Shown here: positions 1 through 9,546 of the stretch, piece by piece
Numbering within the stretch: the stretch's first letter is position 1
Layout: every line of letters starts with the position of its first letter
NCBI RefSeq assembly: GCF_021538895.1
Contig: NZ_JADDRL010000025.1
Location: forward strand, 34,652 to 98,651
DNA: 64,000 nucleotides
Direction of reading: 5' to 3'
From: Streptomyces olivochromogenes
GTDB lineage: Bacteria; Actinomycetota; Actinomycetes; Streptomycetales; Streptomycetaceae
Made by a program: the position numbers and the translations under genes
Notes under the pieces: model-generated
The model's database searches: none
What the model saw: only the letters and a program-made list of their open reading frames with translations
Told to the model about the DNA's origin: nothing

Positions 1-779
1 AAGGCCTTGGAGCGCCCGTCGGGCGAGAGTGCCCCCGCCTTGCTCACGAGCACGAACCCATAGGGCGTCAGCATCAGGTTGACTCCTCCGGCCAGTGCGA
101 GATCGCACTCGCCGCGGCGCAGGCTCTGGCATGCGAGGTGGGCCGCCAGCAACGACGAGGAGCAGGCCGTGTCGACGACGTGCGCGGGACCCCGCAGCCC
201 GAAGTGGTAGGCGACGCGCCCGGCGAGGAACGCCGGCTCCCCCATCAGCTGGTAGGCGTCGACGTCCGTCGCGGCGGTGAGCTGTTGGCGCATGCGTGCG
301 TAGTCGCTGGTGCTGGCGCCGAGGAAAACACCGGTCGCGGTGCCTTCCAGGCTGTCGGGAGCGATACCGGCACGCTCGAGCGACTCCCAGCTCACTTCCA
401 GCGTGATGCGCTGCTGCGGGTCCATCGCGACCGCCTCGGCGGGCGAGATGCCGAAGAGTGAGGCGTCGAAGGCGTCGGGCCGGTCGATGAACCCGCCCTC
501 GACGCAGTACGCCTTGCCGGGCGCGTCCGGGTCGGGGTCGTACACGGCGTCCGCGTCACCGCGGTCGGCCGGGAAGCGAGTGACGGTGTCGGTACCTTCG
601 CGGAGAACCTGCCAGAACGCCTCGGGCGAATCCGCTCCGCCGGGGAAGCGGCAGCCCATGCCGATGATGGCGACGGGACCGTCCGTCTGCTGGTACTGCT
701 CGAGCCGGGTCCTGAGCCGCGCGATCGTATCGAGGGCGTGGCTCAGCCTGGCCCGGTCGTCCGTGTCGGTTCCGGTCAT
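1..779 (-). CDS. Type I modular polyketide synthase, N-terminal part (runs off left edge)
   Basis: This is the 5' part of the next PKS gene in the cluster. Its ATG overlaps the TGA of the upstream PKS gene as ATGA, which suggests translational coupling. The first ~30 residues are charged and coiled-coil-like (DRARLSHALDTIARLRTRLE), as expected of an N-terminal docking domain. A ketosynthase follows, with the opening VAIIGMGCRFPGG, the DPQQR motif and the active-site cysteine in DTACSSSLLAAHLACQSL. About 259 codons are visible, so the rest of the module and its reductive domains cannot be judged. It should accept the chain handed over by the protein encoded at 776-9496. Confidence 0.93.
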   Translation of the reverse strand, partial: MTGTDTDDRARLSHALDTIARLRTRLEQYQQTDGPVAIIGMGCRFPGGADSPEAFWQVLREGTDTVTRFPADRGDADAVYDPDPDAPGKAYCVEGGFIDRPDAFDASLFGISPAEAVAMDPQQRITLEVSWESLERAGIAPDSLEGTATGVFLGASTSDYARMRQQLTAATDVDAYQLMGEPAFLAGRVAYHFGLRGPAHVVDTACSSSLLAAHLACQSLRRGECDLALAGGVNLMLTPYGFVLVSKAGALSPDGRSKA

Positions 780-3700
780 TGCTCCGCCTCTCCGCGGTAC
801 TTGGTGTCGGTACGGGGCCAGTCGGCACGCCCAAGTCCCAGGGCCTCCACCCCGGCCATCTCGCGCTCGAAGCGGGCCGTGAGGTCGTCGTCCCCGACGT
901 CGACGGTGAACTCCGAGGCGGTCTGGGGGCGTTCGGTCCCAGTGGGGTCGTGACCGGTGCGGCCGGGGGCGTCCGCGATGCCGAGGCCGAGCACGTCCAA
1001 AGCGAGGAATCCGGCCAGAGCCTCGGCGTTCGGATACTCGAAGACGAGCGTGTTGGGCAGCGTGCAGTCGAAGCGCCGTTGCAGCCGGACCTTCATCTCC
1101 AGGGCGGTGATCGAGTTCATGCCGAGGTCGAAGAAGCCCTGACGGGAGTCGAACTCATCACCCGACTCGGCGCCGAGCACCACGGCTGTCTCGGTCAGCA
1201 CGTGGCCCACGAGGAGGCCTTGGCGCTCCTCGGGGTCCAGCGCCGCCAGTTCCTGGAGCAGCGAGGCCGCCGCGGTGGCACCCGCCGTGTCGTCGCTCGC
1301 TTCCAGGTCGTGGAAGAGCGGCCAGCCCACCTGTTGGTAGAGGGGCAGCATGATGCCCCAGTCCACCTGGCATACGCCTGCCTCGACGGACCCGGCGGCG
1401 ACGAGATGGTCGAGCACCTCCACGGCCGTCTCGGGCCGCAGCGGCTCCAGACCGGCCCGGACCAGCATCGCCCTGCTGTCCTTGGTAAGATTCCCGGCCT
1501 CCTCCCACGGTGCCCAGCGCACGCACAGACCGGCACGGCCCTGTGCCCGGCGCCGTTGGACCAGGGCGGCCAGCAGCGCGTCGGCCGGGGCCTGGCGGGC
1601 CACGCCCAGCGAACCCCAGAACGAGGCGATGCCGCTGAAGGCGACGAAGAACTCCAGTCCGCTGTCAGCGCCTTGGGCATTCAGCAACTCGTCCAGGTGC
1701 CAGGCGCCGAGCGCGCGGCTGCGGACGGAATCGGTGATCTCGGACAGGCCGACGGCCGCGGTATCGCCCAGTTCCCAGTCAACGGCGAGCCAGACCACTC
1801 CGCGCAGCGGCAGGCCGCCGTCGCACGCGGCCTCCAGCAGACCGGCCAGGGCGGCGCGATCGGCGGGGTCACACCGCACGATCAGCAGTTCGGTGCCGCC
1901 GACGGCACGTAGCCGGTCCAGTTCCTCCTCGAAGTCCCCTCCGGACACATCGGCTTCGGGCCCGCATGTGAGGACCACACGTCCAGCGCCGCGCTCGGAC
2001 AGCCAGCGAGCGATGTGCAGGCCGAGGCGGCTCGCGCCCTCGGCGACCAGGTACGCGCCACCGGGCTCGATCCGTCCCAGGGGCAGCACCGGCCCGGCGG
2101 TACGGTCCCGCGCCACGCGTTGCACCAGACGCCGCCCGGATCGCAGCGCGACGTGGTCCTCGCCGTCCGGGGCCACCAACTCGTCGACGAGCACCGCGGC
2201 TTCGGCGTCAGGGCCGGTCGTACGGGGGTCCAGGTCGAGCAGACCGCCCCAGGCGGCGGGGTGTTCGAGGGCGGCGACTCCGGCCAGGGACCACAGCGGT
2301 GCCTGGGTCTCGGCCACCGGCAGGCCTGGCGTACCGGATGTCCCGGTCGCGCAGGCGCCGCGTGTGACGTACCAGACGGGCCGTGCGGTCCCGCTGGCCC
2401 CCAGTGCGCGGGCGAGGTTGAGTACCGCGTCGTAGGCGCATCCGGCAGCCGGGTCGGTGAGGGCGGCAGTGCCCGCACCGACGGGGAGGTCCAGTGCCCA
2501 GAGATGGACGGCGCCACGGCAACCGGGGGTGCGGAGACTGTCCCGGACCAGCTTCGCGAGCCCGCCGTGGCCGGCGGCGGCGTCGGGGGCGATGAGTACG
2601 GTCCGCTCGCCACGTGCGGCGAGTCGTGCGGTCAGCGCATCGGCCACGCCGCCCCGGTCCGCCAGCACCAGCCACCAAGCGCCGTCCACCGGCTCGGCCG
2701 CGGGAAGTGCGGCGGCACGGGGCGACGGCTGCCACCGGTGGGTGTACAGCAGGGCGTCGAGCCGGTCGCGGGTCCCCGCCGCGACGGGTGTCACAGACGG
2801 CGGTTCCAGAGTCACACCGGACAGCAGGGCGACTGGTGTTCCGTCCTCGTCCAGGACGGAGACGTCACCGCGCACGCCGGGGCCGGTGCGGTCGGTGAGG
2901 CAGGCGTGCACCGTCAGCCGCGGCCTGTCCGGGGCTCGGAGAAGGACCAGCCGCGCCACGGACCGTGGCAGCAGCGGCGGCACCTGCGGGTCTTGTCCCG
3001 CTGCAAGCGCCAGCGTGCGCAACGCTGCCTCCAACAGCCCGGGGGGCAGGATCCACGCTCCGTCGGGGGCGCTCTCGAACTCGGCCGTGAAGGTGCCGTC
3101 GGCGCGCCCGGCCGCCGTCACCCGCAAACCGTCCATGCCGACGCCGGCCGCTGCCAGCGCCTCGCCCGGCTCCGCGGGGTCCACCACTTCGTCGGTGCCG
3201 GTGAACGCCGGCCGAGCGGCGGTTGCCGTGTCCGCGCTGGCCATCAGCCGGCCCCGGGCCCGGAGCGCTGTCGTCGTCCCGGTCTCCGGCAAGGCGGGGA
3301 AGGTGTGCACCGTGAAGAGCGCCGTGTCCGCCGCTCCCGCGATGTCATGGATGTGGTCCGTGTCCGTCAAGCTCAACTGCGCGACCGTCGCGGCAGGTTC
3401 TCCCTCAGGTCCGCCCACCGCCCCGTCGAGCAGCAGCGGCTCCGGCAGCTCCACCGCCTCCATACAGAGCGGCCCGGCGCCGAAACGTTCCCGGCCGGCG
3501 GCGAGCGCCATCTCCAGCCAGGCCGCGCCGGGCACCAGCCCGGCCCCCCACAGCTTCCCCACGGGCAGTGCGCCGAGCAGTCCGCCGTCCAGGTCGGCCT
3601 CGAACAGGCGCGTGTCCGCGCTCCCGGCGGTCCGGGTCCGGCGGGCCAGCAGCGGGTGTGGGGGCCTGTCCTGCACAGCCCCGGCAGCATCTCGCGGCGG

Positions 3701-6700
3701 TACGGCACCCGGCGCCCCACCCTGCGGGCCTGCCAGCCAGTAGCGCTTGCGCTGCCACGGATAGGCGGGGGTGTCGGTCAACTGCCCGCCCGCCGGGTAC
3801 ATCCGCTCCCAGTCCACGACGTAGCCGTGGGCGTGCAGAGTGCCCAGCGAGTCGAGCATGACAGTGAAATCGTCGCTGTCCCGGCGCAGGGACGGCACGA
3901 GGACGCCGTCCACTCCGAGATCCCGCAGGTCCTGCTCGATGAAGGTGAGCAGCAGCGGATGAGGGGAGATCTCCAGGAAGGTGTCGAACCCGTCGCCCGC
4001 CATGGCCCGGACCGCGCTGGAGAACCGCACCCGGTCACGCAGGTTCCGGCCCCAGTACGCGGCACCGAACGCGTCTCCGTCCAGGAGACCCCCCGTCACG
4101 GAGGAGTAGCACGGCAGGTCTCCGTCGGCGGGCCTGATCCAGGAGAGACGGCCGGCCAGTTCGCGGTCGAGGGGCTCGACGCGCGGGCAGTGACCCGCGC
4201 CCGCGGCGTCGATCCGGCGGCTGAACACCTGGCGCCGCTTGAGGGCGGCCAACACCTCCTCGAGGGCTGTCTCGTCACCGGACAGGACCGTGCTGCGGGC
4301 GCTGTTGCTCACGGCCACCCACAGCCGGTCCTCGTATCCGGCGAGCGCCGTCTCGGCCTCGTCCGCCGGCAGGCCGACCACTCCCATGGCGCCGGACCCG
4401 ACCAGGCGTTCCTGGACGGCGGCGCGCTCATGGATCAGCCGTACCGCGTCCTCGATGCCGAGGACGCCGGCCGCATGCGCCGCCGCCACCTCTCCCATGC
4501 TGTGGCCGACCACCGCGGCGGGCCTGACTCCGAGTGACTGCCAACGGCGGGCGAGGGCGATCTGGACCGCGAAGACCAGCTCCTGCTGCTTCGGCCCGAA
4601 CGGGGTGTCGGCGCCTCGCTCCAGGTGGTCGAGCACCGACCAGCCGATGTGCGGGCGCAACCGGTCGTCGCACCAGGCCATGGCCTCGCGGAACGCCGGG
4701 TCCTGCCGCAGCAGGAGCCGGGCCATGCCCCGCCACTGGGACCCGTGGCCGGAGAAGACGAAGGCCAGCTTCCGCTCGGCGCGGCCGTCCGCACGGCCGG
4801 TGGAGACGCCGAGGCCACGGTCGCCGTCCTCGAACGCGGCGAGCCGCTCGGCGAGTTCGGTGCGGGTGCGGCCCACGACGGTGAGGCGATGGGTCTGATG
4901 AGCGCGGCGGGTACTCGCGGTGTAGCACAGGTCGCGCAGTGGGATGCCGGAAGCGCTGGTGGTCTCGTCGGCGCCCGGCTGCCGCTCCGCACCGCCGGTG
5001 AGCAGTTCACGGTAGTTGCCGGCCTGGGCGGTCAACGCCTCCTCGTCGGAAGCCGAGAGCGGCAGCAGGTACGGCCGACCGTCATCGGGCAGCTGCCCGA
5101 AAGACGGTTCGGACTGCCGGGGCGCCCGGCCGAGTACGACATGGGCGTTCGTGCCGCTGAAGCCGAAGGCGCTGACCCCGGCCGCGTGCCGGTCCTGCGG
5201 CCACGGCACCGGCCGGGTCGATACGTCGAAGGGCAGTTCGGCCCAGGGGATCGCGGGGTTCGGCTCGCTGAAGTGCAGATGCGGCGGGATCTCACCGCGT
5301 TGCAGGACCAGGACGGTCTTGATCAGGCCCGCGATACCGGAGGCCGCTTCGAGGTGTCCCATGTTGGTCTTCACCGACCCGACAGTGATCCGCTGCCGGC
5401 CGGGGAGAGCGCTCAGAGCCGCGCCGAGGGCCTGGAGTTCGATCGGGTCACCGAGCGGTGTGCCGGTGCCGTGGGCCTCGACGTACCCGATCTCGGCGGG
5501 CGACACCCGCGCGTCGACGAGCGCGTCACGGACGAGGGCACTCTGGGCAGGCCCGTTGGGAACGGTGAGGCCGCTGCTCGGGCCGTCCTGGTTGACCGAC
5601 GAACCCAGGATCGTCGCCAACACACGGTCGCCGTCGGCAAGGGCTTTGCCTAGCGGTTTGAGTACGACCACACCGCAGCCCTCGCCACGGTTGTACCCGT
5701 CGGCCGAGGCGTCGAAGGTTTTGCAGCGCCCGTCACCGGCCAGCGCGCCCGCGGCCTGGCTGGCGCGGTGGATGGTGCTGCGCAGGATGACGTTGACCCC
5801 GCCGGCGACGGCGACCTCGCTCTCGCCGCTGCGCAGGCTGCGGACGGCGAGATGTACGGCGACGAGCGACGAGGAACACGCGGTGTCCACGGCCAGGCTG
5901 GGCCCGTGCACACCCAGGAAGTAGGAAAGACGTCCGGGGGTGGAGCAGAAGGAGTTGCCGGTGCCGTAGAACGCGTCGACGTTCTGCGGGGCGTTGGCGA
6001 TGAGCTCGGCGTAGTCGTGGGAGTTCATCCCGACGAATACGCCGGTACGGGTGGCGGTCAGCCGGTCGGGAGTCTGGCCGGCGTGCTCCAGGGCCTCCCA
6101 GGCGACTTCCAGGAAGAGCCGCTGCTGCGGGTCCATGACCTTTGCCTCGCGAGGCGGTATCCGGAAGAACCGGGGGTCGAAGTGATCGACGTCGTCCAGC
6201 CAGGCGCCCTTCCAGCGGCTGCGGTCGTCGAAGCGGCCCTCGGGAGACTGCGCGATCGCGTCGGTCGCGTCACTCAGCATGCGCCAGTAGCCGTCGGGCC
6301 CGTTGCCTCCACCGGGGAATCGGCAACCGAGACCGATGACCGCGATCGGCTCGTGGCCGGCCGCGGGCACGGAAGACGCTTGCCTCTCCGCCACCTGCTC
6401 GGGAGCTGCGGCCTCAGGAGCCTGCCGCTCGGCACGCCGGTCCCACAGATACGTGGTCAGGCGCTCCACCGTGGGGTGGTCGAGCGCGACGGTCGCGGGC
6501 AGCGGGCCTACCTGGTGCTGGAGCAGATCCCGGAGTTCGAGCGAGGTGAGGGAATCCATGCCCATGTCGGCGAACCCCTGCCGCCGCCGGATCGAGCCGG
6601 GCTCGTGCCCCAGCACCCGAGCCGCCGACCTGGCCACCAGATCCTCCAGTTGGCGGCGGTCCCGGGGGGATTGGGGATTCCGAGCGACAGGGGGTTCGGA

Positions 6701-9496
6701 CCGCTCTTCCAACGACTGTTGTGCCACCGGCAACTGCGGTGTCAACGCCGGTCCTTCGTTCGACGGCGGCTGCGTCTGCTGGAGCCAGTAGCGCCGGCGC
6801 TGCCAGGGATAGGAGGGGAGTTTGGCCGGTCGGCCGCCCGAGGGCGGAACCGACTTCCAGCGGACCGGAGCCCCGGCGGCGTACAGCGCTCCCACCGAGG
6901 TCAGGAGTGTCTCCGTCGCGGCGACACCGCGCCGCAGGGACGGCACCACCAGCGTGCCTTCGTTACCGGTGTCCTCGAAGGCGTGTGTGAGGGGCAAGGT
7001 CAGGACCGGGTGAGGGCCGATCTCCAGGAAGGTCCTGTACCCCTGGCCCAACAATGCATCGGCGGCTGCCGCGAACTGAACGGGTTCGCGGATGTTGCGT
7101 ACCCAGTGCGCGGTGTCGAAGAGTTCCTCGTCCCCGGTTCCGCCGTGGGTGGTGGTGACCACCGGGACGGTGGGCGGGCTGGGCCGCAAGCCGTCCAGAA
7201 GCTTCGCCAGCCGGTCCTGATAGGGGGTCATGTACGGGCTGTGGAAGGGGTGGTCGCCCGGCAGCATGCGGCAGCCGATCCCCCGCTCCGTGAGGTGGGC
7301 GACGAACCGTTCGGCGGCCTCCGCGTCACCGGAGACAACGGTCGAGCGGGAGCTGTTGACGGCGGCCGGCCAGAGCAGCCCGGCATAGGGTTCGAGCGCG
7401 CGCCGCGTGTCCGGCTCGGAGAGTTCGGCCACGGCCATGCGGCCCTGGCCCGTCGACTCGGCCAGCAGCCGGCCGCGGTGGACTGCGACCCGCGACGCGT
7501 CCTCCAGCGTGAGTGCCCCGGCCACCTGCGCCGCGGCGATCTCGCCCATGCTGTGTCCGACCACCGCCGCCGGTTCGATGCCCCAGGAACGCCAGAGCGC
7601 GGCGAGCGCGACCTGTACGGCGAAGATCACCGGCTGCGCGAACTCGGTGCGCGTGAGCCGGGAATCGGCCTCCGGGGCGGAGATCTCCTCCCTCGGCGAC
7701 CAGCCGGCTTGCTCACGGACGAGGGCGTCACAGGCGTCGAAGGTGTCACGGAAGGCACGCCAGTCGTCACCGTCGCGCCCGAGCAGTTCGCGGGCCATGC
7801 CGGGCCACTGGGAGCCCTGGCCCGAGAAGACGAGGACGACGCGTGCCTCCCGCTCTCCTTCCGTCTCTCCGCTTCCACGGTTCAGGCCGGGTGACGGCCT
7901 GCCTTCGAGGAATTCGCCGAGTCGCGCGGCGAGTTCGCCGGTACCACTGCCGATGACCGCGAGGCGGTGCTCCTTGTGGTGGGTCCTGCGCGCGCCGGCG
8001 GTGTGCGCGAGATCCCGCAGCGGGGGCACGTCGGCGGTGGCGGTCAGCCGGTCGCGGTAGGCACGGGCCAGGTCGGTGAGCGCAGCGTCACTGCGGGCGG
8101 AGAGGGGCAGGAGGACCGGGCCTTCCGGCTCCTCGGCCCGGGCGTCGGCATGTGGCGGTGCTGCCTCGATGATCACGTGCGCGTTGGTGCCGCTGAGCCC
8201 GAAGGCGCTGACCCCGGCCAACCGCGGCCTGCCCTGGCCGGCCGCCGGCAGCGGGGTGAGCTCGGTGGCCACGTCCACCGGCCAGTCCCAGCGGATACGC
8301 GGGTTGCGTTCGCGCACGTGGATGGTGGCGGGAATCTGGCCGTGCCGGAGGACCAGGGCGGTCTTGAGCAGTCCTGCGACGCCTGCCGCGGAGTCCATGT
8401 GACCGAAGTTGCTCTTCAGCGAGCCGACGAAGAGCGGGTGGCTGCGTGGCCGGTCCTGACCGAGAACGTTCCTCAGTGCGCTCAGTTCGATAGGGTCCCC
8501 GAGCGGCGTTCCGGTGCCATGGGCCTCGACGTAGTCGATGTCGGCGGGCGCGACACCCGCTGCGGCCAGGGCGTCCCGCAGCAGCCGTTGCTGGGCCTCC
8601 CCGCTGGGCACGGTGAGTCCGGCGCTGGCCCCGTCGTGGTTGACCGCCGTGCCGCGGATGACAGCGAGAATGTCGTCGCCGTCCGCGAGGGCGTCGGATA
8701 GCCGCTTGAGGACGACAAGGGCGCAGCCTTCGCCCCGCACGATCCCGTCCGCAGAGGCGTCGAACGGCTTGCAGCGCCCGTCCCGGGACATGGCCCGCAC
8801 CTTGCAGAGAAAGATGCTGAGTTCCGGGGAGAGGATCAGATTGACGCCGCCCGCGAGAGCGAGGTCGGACTCGCCGCTGCGCAGGCTCTGGCACGCCAGA
8901 TGGATGGCGACGAGCGAGGACGAACAGGCGGTGTTCACGGACATGCTGGGGCCCTGTAGCCCCAGCAGGTGGGACAGCCGACCGGGCCCGAAACTGAATT
9001 CGCGCCCACTGGCGTACCAGGCGCCGATGCCGGAGAGCCCAGCCTGGTGGGCGTGGAGCAGGGTGTAGTCCATCCCGATGACGCCGGTGAAGACGGACGT
9101 TCGGGTACCGGCCAGGTCGGTGGGTACCTGACCGGCGTCCTCCAGTGCCTCCCAGGCGACCTCCAGCAGCAGGCGCTGCTGTGGGTCCATTTCGTGGGCT
9201 TCGCGGGGTGCGATGCCGAAGAACGCCGGATCGAACTGGTCGACGCCGTCCAGGAAGGAACCCCACCGGCTGTACATCGCGCCGCGCTTGTGGGGATCGG
9301 CGTCGTAGTAACGGTCCACGTCCCACCGATCGGCGGGGACTTCCTCGATGGCGTCCGTCTCCTCGCGCAGGAGGCGCCAGAATTCAGGCAGCCCGTGGGC
9401 TCCGCGGGGAAACCGGCACCCCGCTCCCACCATGGCGATCGCTTCCGGAACGACCCGCCCGTACGGCTCTCCGGACACCGCGGTCGATGCGTGCAT
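776..9496 (-). CDS. Bimodular type I polyketide synthase: KS-AT-ACP-KS-AT-DH*-KR*-ACP
   Basis: A 2906-residue PKS. I chose the ATG at 9496 (MHASTAVSG) because GGAGGAG precedes it; the longer open frame would run into the halogenase gene. Module 1: KS ~14-440 (Cys ~191 in NTACSSS), AT ~550-870 (GHSMG, with HPFH resembling the malonyl-type HAFH motif), ACP ~960-1030 (GMDS). Module 2: KS ~1048-1480 (DTACSSS), AT ~1560-1880 (GHSMG, then GAGH), DH-like ~1945-2230, KR-like ~2400-2690, ACP ~2755-2830 (GMNS), then a charged docking tail. The DH has Gly at the HxxxGxxxxP histidine position and Glu for the second catalytic Asp. The KR has Lys to Arg, Ser to Gly, Tyr to Gln and Asn to Asp at the four catalytic positions. 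The reductive loop is therefore probably dead. The first gene of the next PKS overlaps its stop. Confidence 0.95.
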   Translation of the reverse strand: MHASTAVSGEPYGRVVPEAIAMVGAGCRFPRGAHGLPEFWRLLREETDAIEEVPADRWDVDRYYDADPHKRGAMYSRWGSFLDGVDQFDPAFFGIAPREAHEMDPQQRLLLEVAWEALEDAGQVPTDLAGTRTSVFTGVIGMDYTLLHAHQAGLSGIGAWYASGREFSFGPGRLSHLLGLQGPSMSVNTACSSSLVAIHLACQSLRSGESDLALAGGVNLILSPELSIFLCKVRAMSRDGRCKPFDASADGIVRGEGCALVVLKRLSDALADGDDILAVIRGTAVNHDGASAGLTVPSGEAQQRLLRDALAAAGVAPADIDYVEAHGTGTPLGDPIELSALRNVLGQDRPRSHPLFVGSLKSNFGHMDSAAGVAGLLKTALVLRHGQIPATIHVRERNPRIRWDWPVDVATELTPLPAAGQGRPRLAGVSAFGLSGTNAHVIIEAAPPHADARAEEPEGPVLLPLSARSDAALTDLARAYRDRLTATADVPPLRDLAHTAGARRTHHKEHRLAVIGSGTGELAARLGEFLEGRPSPGLNRGSGETEGEREARVVLVFSGQGSQWPGMARELLGRDGDDWRAFRDTFDACDALVREQAGWSPREEISAPEADSRLTRTEFAQPVIFAVQVALAALWRSWGIEPAAVVGHSMGEIAAAQVAGALTLEDASRVAVHRGRLLAESTGQGRMAVAELSEPDTRRALEPYAGLLWPAAVNSSRSTVVSGDAEAAERFVAHLTERGIGCRMLPGDHPFHSPYMTPYQDRLAKLLDGLRPSPPTVPVVTTTHGGTGDEELFDTAHWVRNIREPVQFAAAADALLGQGYRTFLEIGPHPVLTLPLTHAFEDTGNEGTLVVPSLRRGVAATETLLTSVGALYAAGAPVRWKSVPPSGGRPAKLPSYPWQRRRYWLQQTQPPSNEGPALTPQLPVAQQSLEERSEPPVARNPQSPRDRRQLEDLVARSAARVLGHEPGSIRRRQGFADMGMDSLTSLELRDLLQHQVGPLPATVALDHPTVERLTTYLWDRRAERQAPEAAAPEQVAERQASSVPAAGHEPIAVIGLGCRFPGGGNGPDGYWRMLSDATDAIAQSPEGRFDDRSRWKGAWLDDVDHFDPRFFRIPPREAKVMDPQQRLFLEVAWEALEHAGQTPDRLTATRTGVFVGMNSHDYAELIANAPQNVDAFYGTGNSFCSTPGRLSYFLGVHGPSLAVDTACSSSLVAVHLAVRSLRSGESEVAVAGGVNVILRSTIHRASQAAGALAGDGRCKTFDASADGYNRGEGCGVVVLKPLGKALADGDRVLATILGSSVNQDGPSSGLTVPNGPAQSALVRDALVDARVSPAEIGYVEAHGTGTPLGDPIELQALGAALSALPGRQRITVGSVKTNMGHLEAASGIAGLIKTVLVLQRGEIPPHLHFSEPNPAIPWAELPFDVSTRPVPWPQDRHAAGVSAFGFSGTNAHVVLGRAPRQSEPSFGQLPDDGRPYLLPLSASDEEALTAQAGNYRELLTGGAERQPGADETTSASGIPLRDLCYTASTRRAHQTHRLTVVGRTRTELAERLAAFEDGDRGLGVSTGRADGRAERKLAFVFSGHGSQWRGMARLLLRQDPAFREAMAWCDDRLRPHIGWSVLDHLERGADTPFGPKQQELVFAVQIALARRWQSLGVRPAAVVGHSMGEVAAAHAAGVLGIEDAVRLIHERAAVQERLVGSGAMGVVGLPADEAETALAGYEDRLWVAVSNSARSTVLSGDETALEEVLAALKRRQVFSRRIDAAGAGHCPRVEPLDRELAGRLSWIRPADGDLPCYSSVTGGLLDGDAFGAAYWGRNLRDRVRFSSAVRAMAGDGFDTFLEISPHPLLLTFIEQDLRDLGVDGVLVPSLRRDSDDFTVMLDSLGTLHAHGYVVDWERMYPAGGQLTDTPAYPWQRKRYWLAGPQGGAPGAVPPRDAAGAVQDRPPHPLLARRTRTAGSADTRLFEADLDGGLLGALPVGKLWGAGLVPGAAWLEMALAAGRERFGAGPLCMEAVELPEPLLLDGAVGGPEGEPAATVAQLSLTDTDHIHDIAGAADTALFTVHTFPALPETGTTTALRARGRLMASADTATAARPAFTGTDEVVDPAEPGEALAAAGVGMDGLRVTAAGRADGTFTAEFESAPDGAWILPPGLLEAALRTLALAAGQDPQVPPLLPRSVARLVLLRAPDRPRLTVHACLTDRTGPGVRGDVSVLDEDGTPVALLSGVTLEPPSVTPVAAGTRDRLDALLYTHRWQPSPRAAALPAAEPVDGAWWLVLADRGGVADALTARLAARGERTVLIAPDAAAGHGGLAKLVRDSLRTPGCRGAVHLWALDLPVGAGTAALTDPAAGCAYDAVLNLARALGASGTARPVWYVTRGACATGTSGTPGLPVAETQAPLWSLAGVAALEHPAAWGGLLDLDPRTTGPDAEAAVLVDELVAPDGEDHVALRSGRRLVQRVARDRTAGPVLPLGRIEPGGAYLVAEGASRLGLHIARWLSERGAGRVVLTCGPEADVSGGDFEEELDRLRAVGGTELLIVRCDPADRAALAGLLEAACDGGLPLRGVVWLAVDWELGDTAAVGLSEITDSVRSRALGAWHLDELLNAQGADSGLEFFVAFSGIASFWGSLGVARQAPADALLAALVQRRRAQGRAGLCVRWAPWEEAGNLTKDSRAMLVRAGLEPLRPETAVEVLDHLVAAGSVEAGVCQVDWGIMLPLYQQVGWPLFHDLEASDDTAGATAAASLLQELAALDPEERQGLLVGHVLTETAVVLGAESGDEFDSRQGFFDLGMNSITALEMKVRLQRRFDCTLPNTLVFEYPNAEALAGFLALDVLGLGIADAPGRTGHDPTGTERPQTASEFTVDVGDDDLTARFEREMAGVEALGLGRADWPRTDTKYRGEAEQ

Positions 9497-9546
9497 CTGC
9501 CAGTCTCCTCCAACTGCTCCGGCTCTCGATCCGTTCCGTACGGCGG

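Noticed and set aside
2015..4537. 840-codon plus-strand frame opposite the PKS
   Set aside because: It is the antisense shadow of the PKS gene in high-GC DNA, with Gly/Arg/Gln-rich content and no domain.
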